DNA of 64,000 bases from Cylicocyclus nassatus (taxonomy: Eukaryota; Nematoda; Chromadorea; Rhabditida; Strongylidae). The DNA lies in NCBI GenBank assembly GCA_958299035.1, contig CATQJL010000305.1, positions 35,539,733 through 35,603,732 on the forward strand, written 5' to 3'. Each line of letters opens with the position of its first letter. The stretch's first letter is position 1. Of this stretch, positions 14,644 to 25,480 are shown piece by piece. Position numbers and translations under genes: made by a program. A model generated the notes under the pieces. The model searched no databases and was not told the origin of the DNA. It saw only the letters and a program-made list of their open reading frames with translations.

Positions 14644-17600
14644 TTGCCATTGTTTGCCAGCGAATTCGGACAGCAGCACACGAGCTGTAGCATCAACGGC
14701 ATCGTTTGCCATTGTTTGCCAGCGAATTCGGACAGCAGCACACGAGCTGTAGCATCAACGGCATCGTTTGCCATTGTTTGCCAGCGAATTTGGACAGCAG
14801 CACACGAGCTGTTGCATCAGTGGCAATTGTTTGCCAGCGAATTCGGACAGCAGCACACGAACTGTAGCATCAACGTCATCGTTTGCCATTGTTTGCCAGC
14901 GAATTTGGACAGCAGCACACGAGCTGTTGCATCAGTGGCAATTGTTTGCCAGCGAATTCGGACAGCAGCTCACGAGCTGTAGCATCAACGGCATCGTTTG
15001 CCATCGTTTGTCAGCGAATTCGGAAAGCCACTCACGAGCTGTTGCATCAGTGGCAATTGTTTGCCAGCGAATTCGGACAGCAGCACATGAACTGTAGCAC
15101 CAACGGCATCGTTTGCCATTGTTTGCCAGCGAATTCGGACAGCCACTTACGAACTGTAGCATCAATGGCATCGTTTGCCATTGTTTGCCAGCGAATTCGG
15201 ACAGCAGCACACGAGCTGTAGCATCAAAGGCATCGTTTGCCATCGTTTGCCAGCGAATTCGGACAGCCGCTCACGAACTGTAGCATCAACGGCATCGTTT
15301 GCCATTGTTTGCCAGCGAATTCGCACAGCAGCACACGAACTGTAGCATCAACGGCATCGTTTGCCATTGTTTGCCAGCGAATTTGGACAGCAGCACACGA
15401 ACTGTAGCATCAACGGCATCGTTTGCCATTGTTTGCCAGCGAATTCGGACAGCCACACACGAGCTGTTGCATCAGTGGCAATTGTTTGCCAGCGAATTCG
15501 GACAGCAGCTCACGAGTTGTAGCATCAACGGCATCGTTTGCCATCGTTTGTCAGCGAATTCGGAAAGCCACTCACGAGCTGTTGCATCAGTGGCAATTGT
15601 TTGCCAGCGAATTCGGACAGCAGCACATGAACTGTAGCACCAACGGCATCGTTTGCCATTGTTTGCCAGCGAATTCGGACAGCAGCACACGAGCTGTAGC
15701 ATCAACGGCATCGTTTGCCATTGTTTGCCAGCGAATTCGGACAGCCACTTACGAACTGTAGCATCAATGGCATCGTTTGCCATTGTTTGCCAGCGAATTC
15801 GGACAGCAGCACACGAGCTGTAGCATCAAAGGCATCGTTTGCCATCGTTTGCCAGCGAATTCGGACAGCAGCACACGAACTGTAGCATCAACGGCATCGT
15901 TTGCCATTGTTTGCCAGCGAGTTCGGACAGCAGCACACGAGCTGTAGCATCAACGGCATCGTTTGCCATTGTTTGCCAGCGAATTCGGACAGCAGCACAC
16001 GAGCTGTAGCATCAACGGCATCGTTTGCCATTGTTTGCCAGCGAATTCGGACAGCAGCACACGAGCTGTAGCATCAACGGCATCGTTTGCCATTGTTTGC
16101 CAGCGAATTTGGACAGCAGCACACGAGCTGTTGCATCAGTGGCAATTGTTTGCCAGCGAATTCGGACAGCAGCACACGAACTGTAGCATCAACGTCATCG
16201 TTTGCCATTGTTTGCCAGCGAATTTGGACAGCAGCACACGAGCTGTTGCATCAGTGGCAATTGTTTGCCAGCGAATTCGGACAGCAGCTCACGAGCTGTA
16301 GCATCAACGGCATCGTTTGCCATCGTTTGTCATCGAATTCGGAAAGCCACTCACGAGCTGTTGCATCAGTGGCAATTGTTTGCCAGCGAATTCGGACAGC
16401 AGCACATGAACTGTAGCACCAACGGCATCGTTTGCCATTGTTTGCCAGCGAATTCGGACAGCCACTTACGAACTGTAGCATCAATGGCATCGTTTGCCAT
16501 TGTTTGCCAGCGAATTCGGACAGCAGCACACGAGCTGTAGCATCAAAGGCATCGTTTGCCATCGTTTGCCAGCGAATTCGGACAGCCGCTCACGAACTGT
16601 AGCATCAACGGCATCGTTTGCCATTGTTTGCCAGCGAATTCGCACAGCAGCACACGAACTGTAGCATCAACGGCATCGTTTGCCATTGTTTGCCAGCGAA
16701 TTTGGACAGCAGCACACGAACTGTAGCATCAACGGCATCGTTTGCCATTGTTTGCCAGCGAATTCGGACAGCCACACACGAGCTGTTGCATCAGTGGCAA
16801 TTGTTTGCCAGCGAATTCGGACAGCAGCTCACGAGTTGTAGCATCAACGGCATCGTTTGCCATCGTTTGTCAGCGAATTCGGAAAGCCACTCACGAGCTG
16901 TTGCATCAGTGGCAATTGTTTGCCAGCGAATTCGGACAGCAGCACATGAACTGTAGCACCAACGGCATCGTTTGCCATTGTTTGCCAGCGAATTCGGACA
17001 GCAGCACACGAGCTGTAGCATCAACGGCATCGTTTGCCATTGTTTGCCAGCGAATTCGGACAGCCACTTACGAACTGTAGCATCAATGGCATCGTTTGCC
17101 ATTGTTTGCCAGCGAATTCGGACAGCAGCACACGAGCTGTAGCATCAAAGGCATCGTTTGCCATCGTTTGCCAGCGAATTCGGACAGCAGCACACGAACT
17201 GTAGCATCAACGGCATCGTTTGCCATTGTTTGCCAGCGAGTTCGGACAGCAGCACACGAGCTGTAGCATCAACGGCATCGTTTGCCATTGTTTGCCAGCG
17301 AATTCGGACAGCAGCACACGAGCTGTAGCATCAACGGCATCGTTTGCCATTGTTTGCCAGCGAATTCGGACAGCAGCACACGAGCTGTAGCATCAACGGC
17401 ATCGTTTGCCATTGTTTGCCAGCGAATTTGGACAGCAGCACACGAGCTGTTGCATCAGTGGCAATTGTTTGCCAGCGAATTCGGACAGCAGCACACGAAC
17501 TGTAGCATCAACGTCATCGTTTGCCATTGTTTGCCAGCGAATTTGGACAGCAGCACACGAGCTGTTGCATCAGTGGCAATTGTTTGCCAGCGAATTCGGA

Positions 17601-18000
17601 CAGCAGCTCACGAGCTGTAGCATCAACGGCATCGTTTGCCATCGTTTGTCAGCGAATTCGGAAAGCCACTCACGAGCTGTTGCATCAGTGGCAATTGTTT
17701 GCCAGCGAATTCGGACAGCAGCACATGAACTGTAGCACCAACGGCATCGTTTGCCATTGTTTGCCAGCGAATTCGGACAGCCACTTACGAACTGTAGCAT
17801 CAATGGCATCGTTTGCCATTGTTTGCCAGCGAATTCGGACAGCAGCACACGAGCTGTAGCATCAACGGCATCGTTTGCCATTGTTTGCCAGCGAATTTGG
17901 ACAGCAGCACACGAACTGTAGCATCAACGGCATCGTTTGCCATTGTTTGCCAGCGAATTCGCACAGCAGCACACGAACTGTAGCATCAACGGCATCGTTT
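14644..18000. repeat. 1,319-bp higher-order repeat within the satellite
   Basis: Block starts at 14,644, 15,963 and 17,282 are spaced 1,319 bp apart, and internal landmarks keep that spacing (14,883/16,202/17,521; 15,299/16,618/17,937). The third copy is incomplete. The copies are nearly identical and differ by isolated bases, for example catcgaattc for cagcgaattc near 16,332, which indicates recent amplification. Confidence 0.85.
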
Positions 18001-20911
18001 GCCATTGTTTGCCAGCGAATTTGGACAGCAGCACACGAACTGTAGCATCAACGGCATCGTTTGCCATTGTTTGCCAGCGAATTCGGACAGCCACACACGA
18101 GCTGTTGCATCAGTGGCAATTGTTTGCCAGCGAATTCGGACAGCCGCTCACGAACTGTAGCATCAACGGCATCGTTTGCCATTGTTTGCCAGCGAATTCG
18201 CACAGCAGCACACGAACTGTAGCATCAACGGCATCGTTTGCCATTGTTTGCCAGCGAATTTGGACAGCAGCACAGGAACTGTAGCATCAACGGCATCGTT
18301 TGCCATTGTTTGCCAGCGAATTCGGACAGCCACACACGAGCTGTTGCATCAGTGGCAATTGTTTGCCAGCGAATTCGGACAGCAGCATAAGAACTGTAGC
18401 ATCAACGGCATCGTTTGCCATTGTTTGCCAGCGAATTCGGACAGCAGCACACGAGCTGTAGCATCAACGGCATCGTTTGCCATTGTTTGCCAGCGAATTC
18501 GGACAGCAGCACACGAGCTGTAGCATCAAAGGCATCGTTTGCCATCGTTTGCCAGCGAATTCGGACAGCCACTCACGAACTGTAGCATCAACGGCATCGT
18601 TTGCCATTGTTTGCCAGCGAATTCGGACAGCAGCACACAAACTGTAGCATCAACGGCATCGTTTGCCATTGTTTGCCAGCGAATTCGGACAGCAGCACAC
18701 GAATTGTAGCATCAACGGCATCGTTTGCCATTGTTTGCCAGCGAATTCGGACAGCCGCTCACGAACTGTAGCATCAACGGCATCGTTTGCCATTGTTTGC
18801 CAGCGAATTCGCACAGCAGCACACGAACTGTAGCATCAACGGCATCGTTTGCCATGTTTGCCAGCGAATTTGGACAGCAGCACACGAACTGTAGCATCAA
18901 CGGCATCGTTTGCCATTGTTTGCCAGCGAATTCGGACAGCCACACACGAGCTGTTGCATCAGTGGCAATTGTTTGCCAGCGAATTCGGACAGCAGCATAA
19001 GAATTGTAGCATCAACGGCATCGTTTGCCATTGTTTGCCAGCGAATTCGGACAGCAGCACACGAGCTGTAGCATCAACGGCATCGTTTGCCATTGTTTGC
19101 CAGCGAATTCGGACAGCAGCACACGAGCTGTAGCATCAAAGGCATCGTTTGCCATCGTTTGCCAGCGAATTCGGACAGCCACTCACGAACTGTAGCATCA
19201 ACGGCATCGTTTGCCATTGTTTGCCAGCGAATTCGGACAGCAGCACACAAACTGTAGCATCAACGGCATCGTTTGCCATTGTTTGCCAGCGAATTCGGAC
19301 AGCAGCACACGAATTGTAGCATCAACGGCATCGTTTGCCATTGTTTGCCAGCGAATTCGGACAGCCGCTCACGAACTGTAGCATCAACGGCATCGTTGGC
19401 CATTGTTTGCCAGCGAATTCGCACAGCAGCACACGAACTGTAGCATCAACGGCATCGTTTGCCATGTTTGCCAGCGAATTTGGACAGCAGCACACGAACT
19501 GTAGCATCAACGGCATCGTTTGCCATTGTTTGCCAGCGAATTCGGACAGCCACACACGAGCTGTTGCATCAGTGGCAATTGTTTGCCAGCGAATTCGGAC
19601 AGCAGCATAAGAACTGTAGCATCAACGGCATCGTTTGCCATTGTTTGCCAGCGAATTCGGACAGCAGCACACGAGCTGTAGCATCAACGGCATCGTTTGC
19701 CATTGTTTGCCAGCGAATTCGGACAGCAGCACACGAGCTGTAGCATCAAAGGCATCGTTTGCCATCGTTTGCCAGCGAATTCGGACAGCCACTCACGAAC
19801 TGTAGCATCAACGGCATCGTTTGCCATTGTTTGCCAGCGAATTCGGACAGCAGCACACGAACTGTGGCATCAACGGCATCGTTTGCCATTGTTTGCCAGC
19901 GAATTCGGACAGCAGCACACGAGCTGTTGCATCAGTGGCAATTGTTTGCCAGCGAATTTGGACAGCAGCACACGAACTGTAGCATCAACGGCATCGTTTG
20001 CCATTGTTTGCCAGCGAATTCGGACAGCAGCACACGAACTGTAGCATCAACGGCATCGTTTGCCATTGTTTGCCAGCGAATTCGGACAGCAGCACACGAG
20101 CTGTTGCATCAGTGGCAATCGTTTGCCAGCGAATTTGGACAGCAGCACACGAACTGTAGCATCAACGGCATCGTTTGCCATTGTTTGCCAGCGAATTCGG
20201 ACAGCAGCACACGAGCTGTAGCATCAACGGCATCGTTTGCCATTGTTTGCCAGCGAATTCGGACAGCCACACACGAGCTGTTGCATCAGTGGCAATTGCT
20301 TGCCAGCGAATTCGGACAGCAGCATAAGAACTGTAGCATCAACGGCATCGTTTGCCATTGTTTGCCAGCGACTTCGGACAGCAGCACACGAGCTGTAGCA
20401 TCAACGGCATCGTTTGCCATTGTTTGCCAGCGAATTCGGACAGCAGCACACGAGCTGTAGCATCAACGGCATCGTTTGCCATTGTTTGCCAGCGAATTCG
20501 GACAGCAGCACACAAGCTGTTGCATCAGTGGCAATTGTTTGCCAGCGAATTCGGACAGCAGCACACGAACTGTAGCATCAACGGCATCGTTTGCCATTGT
20601 TTGTCAGCGAATTCGGACAGCAGCACACGAGCTGTAGCATCAACGGCATCGTTTGCCATTGTTTGCCAGCGAATTCGGACAGCAGCATACGAACTGTAGC
20701 ATCAACGGCATCGTTTGCCATTGTTTGCCAGCGAATTCGGACAGCAGCACACGAACTGTAGCATCAACGGCATCGTTTGCCATTGTTTGCCAGCGAATTC
20801 GGACAGCAGCACACGAGCTGTAGCATCAACGGCATCGTTTGCCATTGTTTGCCAGCGAATTCGGACAGCCACTCACGAGCTGTTGCATCAGTGGCAGTTG
20901 TTTGCCAGCGA

Positions 20912-22471
20912 GTCACGCTCGGGTCACGAGTAATTGAGGAGCTATTCCGTACAGATGAGTCCTCCGGCAGCTCAGTAATGTCGTACAGCTCTACCAACGG
21001 CGTTAAATGGTTGTTCAACCCGCCAGCCAGCCCATGGATGGGTGGAGCTTGGGAACGGCTGGTCGGTTCCGTGAAAAAATCCATGCAAAAGTCAATTGGC
21101 AGAAAAAGACTCAGTTTTGTAGAGTTTTGTACGGTTACTAGTCAAATAGAAGCGGTCATCAATACTAGACCACTAACAAAACTCAGCACATCGTGTTTGG
21201 AAGACATTCCCTTGCGTCCTATTGATTTCCTGCAGGGGAACATCAAGTATTCACTACCAGACACAGCAGGTGCTAATTGCGGCGACGATCTTAGCTATGA
21301 TCCTGATTTGATACAAACCACAAAGCAAGCCTGTGAAGCATTGGAGTACTCTTCACAAATAGCCAATAAATTCTGGGAGCGGTGGAGCTCCGAATATCTA
21401 ACAGCTTTGAGAGAGATACAAAAAACTATACTCAAACAGCCGCGGCATATCGCTAGAGCCAAACCAGAAATCGTTGAGATTGTCTTAATTGAGCAAGAAA
21501 TGTTACCAAGAGGAAGCTGGTGTTACGGCAAGATCATTGCCCTCATTGAAAGCGCAGATGGCGGTCTACGATCATTGAAAATTATGATCCCGAATGGGAA
21601 AGTATTGCATCGTCCCATGAATAAGGTTTATCCTCTAGAAATTAGAAGTGCGGTCTCACAAGATCAAAACAAATTACTTCTAACACCTCCAGTCGGTGAA
21701 CCGCAGCAGGAAACAAAACAAAGACCTGCACGTCAGTCTAAACTGAGAGCCTTACAACGCCTGAAAACTTCAGGAGACAGCGCTGAAGATGATGATCAGT
21801 TCAGCCAAAGTCAGCAACACGGATACTCAAACTTCGTAACTGCATCGCCTCCACCGGCGAGCCTATCTCGCCAAAGTTACAATTTTCCTACAATTGGTGT
21901 ACGGACACTCGTTAGAACACTTCTTATTATGTGTACTCTGAGTAACAAGGTCACGAGCCAGCTACACACCAATATCGAATGTGTAGATGGAGCGGTAAAA
22001 GTTTGGACACCTGAAACCTCGTTTAGATTATGCTTCGATCATGATTGTCAAGCTTTTATGGCTGACACGCAGAAAACTATCCAGTTTAAGCTGCCTCCCT
22101 CTCCATACGATGAAAGTGTAAGTGTCAGTATGGAATTCTCGATTAGAAATGAATCGATACTGGTTAAGACCTCCTGTACCCCGCCATCGTTCTGTGATTA
22201 CGCTGGCAGATTGTTGAGCACATCATTGATCGGAAACCCACACTGTTGGCCGGTCGGAGCAATAATGAGCGTTGGAATAATCGTTTACCTTATTATTGCG
22301 CTAGCAATGCTTACATTTTGGATCGTAAGCAGAATGAAACGGTCGGAATGGCGAAAAGCAACACCAGCTACACCAAGACCACAACAGAACGTTTTTACGC
22401 TCCATTCGTTTTCACCCATACCCTTAGCGGTCGTCTTATGGCTGTGGCGTGCGTCATGTCTTTGTGCATGA
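20912..22471 (+). pseudogene. BEL/Pao retrotransposon pol fragment: integrase C-terminal half plus DUF5641-like domain
   Basis: The open frame enters from the satellite (formally open from 20,777) but becomes element-coded at 20,912. It starts inside the integrase core: the block FNPPASPWMGGAWERLVG, with the third catalytic acidic residue (E of WER), is present, while both upstream aspartates of the D,D,E triad are missing. The conserved INTRPLT block follows, then a DUF5641-type C-terminal domain (WERWSSEYLTALRE ... RPMNKVYPLEI). After a Ser/Gln/Pro-rich linker comes a short hydrophobic segment, a Cys-containing ectodomain-like stretch and a strong membrane segment around residues 495-518 of the frame ending at 22,471. 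This tail is probably the N-terminal part of the envelope region, fused to pol as in other nematode BEL elements (inference). Gag, protease, RT and RNase H are absent, replaced by satellite DNA. Confidence 0.88.
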
Positions 22472-24056
22472 TCCACCAGCTGCTGCATGCCAGAACGGAT
22501 ACATGCGTCATTCCGTAGATATGGTATGTGGGCCCAAACAGCACTGCTCACAAAAATTCAGGCGTGAAATCTTGTTCAACACATTGCAGAAAGAACAGTG
22601 CATCGAAATTCGCCAGCAGGGCGAACATGTGGGCTTCATAAAAATCACGATAAAGTCAATGCGACTGGAATGTGTCAAAGTCTCAAAGTATTTCACAAGA
22701 GAAACTGAATTACAGATACACTTCTCTAGAAGATGTCCACAGATGGGTTCATGCGTTGAGCAAAAATGCGATCTACTCCAAAGAAACGAGACTGTTCCTG
22801 AATTGGAGTCTGTTAGTCATTATCCTGGCTATTCAGGTTGTCAATATTCTTGCGGAGGACTATTGTGTGCAGGATGCCTTTTGCCGCTTCCATCATGTAC
22901 CTTCTACAGAGTATCTCACGTTCCCCGCACCCAAATCGTCTACGAGATCTTAGAATGTGCGGAATGGAAACCCATCCTACATGTGGAAGTTGAAACCAAG
23001 TTGAAATCCATTACAACAAGGCAAACACTACAAGTCGATCCTTACATTAGCCAAAGCGTTGATGGAATGAATGTTACAGTCATAGCCCTACAAAAGCCTG
23101 TAGATTCAATGATGTCAAACAAGTTCGCTATATTCGACGTTGACTCCTTCATTGTACCGGACACGCACAAAATAGCGGTCGAATGCAAGGACCGAAATGA
23201 TGCTCTGAACAATTTTCACACGTGCAATGACAATCTAGAATGCGTTTGTTCAGAAGGAGCCAGTTTACCAAATCATTGTAGATGTCCAGATGGAGATATC
23301 GGTAGTATACGCCATGATGCATCATATCGTCTACCCATACAGACACCATTTCTGACAGTGAATCAGTCGGCTGACACGATTGCAGCAGAAACTGATCAAG
23401 GAGAGGTGGTCTTAGTTGTTGAAGCTGAAATGTTTGTCAACAGCTCCGACTATGTGGCTGACCTCCCTTGCGACGTTCAACTTAGCCAATTGCGTGGATG
23501 CTACAGCTGCCAGCAAGGTTCGGAAGTGACAGTTTCATGTCGCTCTGCAGAGCCACAGGTGACCACGCTTTACTGCGAGGCACAGGCACTTGCACTGGAT
23601 TGTGGTCCTGATACCATCATCACCAAGAAGAAGCTACATTTTGACTCCGCAATAGTGCGCATCAATTGCTTCACAGCATGAACAGGCTCCCACATACACC
23701 TGCCCATAAATGGGACGTTAGTCTACCATTACTCTGATTACAGAAATGTGTTTGAATACAACGCACCCAAAGATGTGAATTACTCCTGGTCAGACTTCCT
23801 GAACTTCACCCTGCGAGACCTTGAACCCCTCCTGAACACCATAAGAAACCATTGGAAAGCTGCATTGGTGATCATCGGTGTTACGACAACAATGGCAGGC
23901 CTTACATATCTATTTGGGCCTGTGATACTACTTACCATCCTTAAAATTTTGTTTGCTTTTCTCGAAATAGCACTAACAATTGCCAAGGTTTTGGTTACTG
24001 CTGCAGTCTCAGTGACGGCACGGTTAGTACAGTTCATATTTAGAAGGAACTTGTAA
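22449..24056 (+). pseudogene. Envelope-like glycoprotein of the BEL element (phlebovirus Gc/class II fusion type), interrupted
   Basis: A Cys-rich ectodomain in a second frame, open from 22,449 to 23,681, has the spacing and content of the phlebovirus G2/Gc-type envelope carried by nematode BEL/Pao elements (Tas/Cer7-like). It has many paired cysteines, several N-glycosylation sequons and a short Gly/Cys-rich segment around residues 125-150 in the expected fusion-loop region. The same frame continues after an in-frame TGA at 23,679-23,681 into a juxtamembrane region, a hydrophobic segment of about 50 residues with likely membrane spans, and a short basic tail ending at 24,056. Upstream, the connection to the pol frame needs at least one frame change near 22,440-22,520. 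With the TGA and frame changes this copy is judged non-functional. Assignment is by pattern recognition only. Confidence 0.78.
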
Positions 24057-24064
24057 AAAAGCGG
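24055..24064 (+). promoter_or_regulatory. Candidate polypurine tract
   Basis: AAAAAAGCGG overlaps the end of the envelope frame and lies immediately before TGAGCT, a plausible TG-starting 3' LTR. Position and composition fit a plus-strand primer site. There is no experimental or comparative support. Confidence 0.45.
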
Positions 24065-24243
24065 TGAGCTATGCACTTGTACATAATTGCCCCCATTAGC
24101 AATCTATCACTTACGAGCACCACTACATTCCGTTCATACACAACAAGCATCCTCGTAAAAAACTTTACTGCCAAAGTGTAGCCTAAATTAATATCCGAGG
24201 GACAGGAAGGCGGTACTCGAGACCGAGCAGGCATAGAAAGGTG

Positions 24244-24250
24244 TATATAA
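24244..24250 (+). promoter_or_regulatory. TATA box of the LTR
   Basis: TATATAA lies 45 bp upstream of the ATG at 24,295, with AAGGCGGTACAG following. The spacing leaves room for initiation around 24,275 and a very short leader, consistent with a Pol II promoter driving either the element or the embedded ORF. Confidence 0.55.
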
Positions 24251-24294
24251 GGCGGTACAGAGTCGATTCCAGACCTCAAGTTTCGAGAAACATC

Positions 24295-24732
24295 ATGTTC
24301 GACAACGTGGATGCCGCCAGCATGATGCACGAGATTCTGAACACCGTACGAACTGTCCAGCATCAAGTCGAACTCGGCCTCCAGCAGATGACGCAACTTG
24401 ACGAACGAATCGGCAGCCTGGAACAGCGAGTCACCGACGTCACCTATTTCTGTTCTGAGCTTCTGGAGCGGTCTAAACCCCGCTCCAATTGCATATTCTG
24501 CTCCATAGACGACAACAAGGACGCGCATCCGACGGTGCGCTGCAACAAGTACCCGGATCCCGTCTCCAAGTCATGCCAAGCCACCCGGCTCGGACTCTGC
24601 GAGAAGTGCTTGAAGCCAGCACACCCCGATGATTGCGGCATACAGTGCGCAAAGTGTGGGCGACCACACAATGTGCTACTGTGTGCCGAAAGGAATGCCC
24701 CAAATCACGGATACAAGCGTCGACGCCCTTAA
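24295..24732 (+). CDS. Gag-like coiled-coil plus zinc-knuckle protein encoded in the LTR region
   Basis: A 145-residue ORF from the first ATG. Residues about 8-55 are predicted to form an amphipathic helix or coiled coil (repeats of L, Q and E; ...QMTQLDERIGSLEQRV). A Cys/His-rich C-terminal half follows, with CIFC, a VRCNKY segment, LCEKCLKPAHPDDCG and CAKCGRPHNVLLC, resembling the tandem zinc fingers/knuckles at the end of BEL/Pao Gag proteins. The end is basic (YKRRRP). It sits 45 bp behind a TATA box and 240 bp after the envelope frame. In the same frame, directly past the TAA, about 70 more codons encode a proline-rich tail, so the stop may be a mutation. It could be the N-terminus of Gag beginning inside the LTR, or a separate accessory protein. 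Confidence 0.6.
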   Translation: MFDNVDAASMMHEILNTVRTVQHQVELGLQQMTQLDERIGSLEQRVTDVTYFCSELLERSKPRSNCIFCSIDDNKDAHPTVRCNKYPDPVSKSCQATRLGLCEKCLKPAHPDDCGIQCAKCGRPHNVLLCAERNAPNHGYKRRRP

Positions 24733-24948
24733 TCTAGCCACCGCCTCCAGCCACAACCACCACCACCACCACCACCAGCCACCAACCACCTGCCACAACT
24801 GCCACCACCACCGCCACCAGCCACCAACCGCCTCCCACCACCGCCACCACCACCTCCACCAACCACGACCAGCTGCCACATCCATTCCGACCAATACGAG
24901 GCACCTCCAAGGAATGATCATTTCATTTGTATTTGTGTTAACTTGTAA
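24733..24948 (+). other. Proline-rich in-frame extension on CCA/CCG triplets
   Basis: Past the TAA that closes the zinc-knuckle ORF the same frame stays open to about 24,948, encoding three runs of 6-9 prolines separated by similar linkers (ATNHLPQL, ATNRLP). The DNA is an imperfect CCACCA repeat. The other frame reads as poly-His, which I regard as a shadow. Confidence 0.5.
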
Positions 24949-25203
24949 ATTTGTTGTCATGTTAATTTTTTGGCTGTCGTTGCGCGGAGTGTTCTGGCCA
25001 CGCCAGAACCCCTGCCGATGGCGGCCCCCTTTCTTGCATTAGGGGCGGGGCGCGTAGCCCCGCACTCTTCGTTTTGCGCTCTCCCGAGCACGTGGTCAAT
25101 ATCCTGATAAACATAACCACTGAACCACTTTCTTATTGTACTAAAAAGGGCCTGCCATACGCCCTGTACACATTAGGCTATACCATAAGCCTCAAGTCGC
25201 CAC

Positions 25204-25421
25204 AGTGTGTATGTATGTGTGTGTATGTATGTGTCTGTGTATGTATGTGTGTGTATGTATGTGTGTGTATGTATGTGTCTGTGTATGTATGTGTGTGTAT
25301 GTATGTGTCTGTGTATGTATGTGTCTGTGTATGTATGTATGTGTGTATGTATGTATGTGTGTATGTATGTATGTGTGTATGTATGTATGTGTGTATGTAT
25401 GTATGTGTGTGTATGTATGTA

Positions 25422-25478
<57 letters not shown>
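25204..25478. repeat. GTAT/GT microsatellite
   Basis: About 275 bp of alternating GTGT and GTAT tetranucleotides ends in roughly 25 pure GT dinucleotides. It begins exactly where the LTR appears to end. The long open frames here (poly-Val/Cys/Tyr) are low-complexity artefacts. Confidence 0.97.

Positions 25479-25480
<2 letters not shown>

Larger units (their letters stand above)
1..20911. repeat. Satellite array, 62-bp/53-bp monomers with higher-order structure
   Basis: An uninterrupted tandem array, running off the left edge, of roughly 340 monomers. The long monomer is 62 bp and contains the internal near-duplication GTTTGCCATTGTTTGCCAGC followed by GAATTC, so nearly every unit has an EcoRI site. 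A 53-bp variant (tgttgcatcagtggcaattg...) lacks exactly 9 bp, as expected from slippage between the two GTTTGCCA subrepeats. Single-base variants (cgaatttgg, cgagttcgg, cagccactcacg, cagcagcataag) recur in fixed orders, which defines larger units. Because 62 is not a multiple of 3 the reading frame rotates with each monomer, giving many overlapping open frames on both strands. These have no start context or codon signal, so I treat none as a gene. The junction with unique DNA lies at about 20,911, after a 53-bp unit. Confidence 0.97.
24065..25204 (+). mobile_element. Probable 3' LTR of the BEL/Pao element
   Basis: The segment from TGAGCT (24,065) to GCCACA (25,204) starts TG and ends CA, follows a polypurine tract, and holds a TATA box and a downstream GC-rich part. 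It stops where a microsatellite begins. At 1,140 bp it would be long for an LTR, but it contains an ORF, which explains the size. The 5' LTR is not in the window, so both ends are inferred. Confidence 0.45.

Noticed and set aside
1..20911. CRISPR array
   Set aside because: Repeats are directly adjacent without unique spacers, no cas genes are present, and the context is eukaryotic.
334..20933. Dozens of open frames of 60-233 codons in the satellite as secreted or repeat proteins
   Set aside because: They recur in every frame and on both strands purely because of the 62-bp period. There is no start context, signal peptide or codon bias.
24629..25042. Poly-His/His-Pro protein downstream of the zinc-knuckle ORF
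   Set aside because: It is the alternative frame of a CCA triplet repeat. The frame continuous with the zinc-knuckle ORF encodes polyproline instead.
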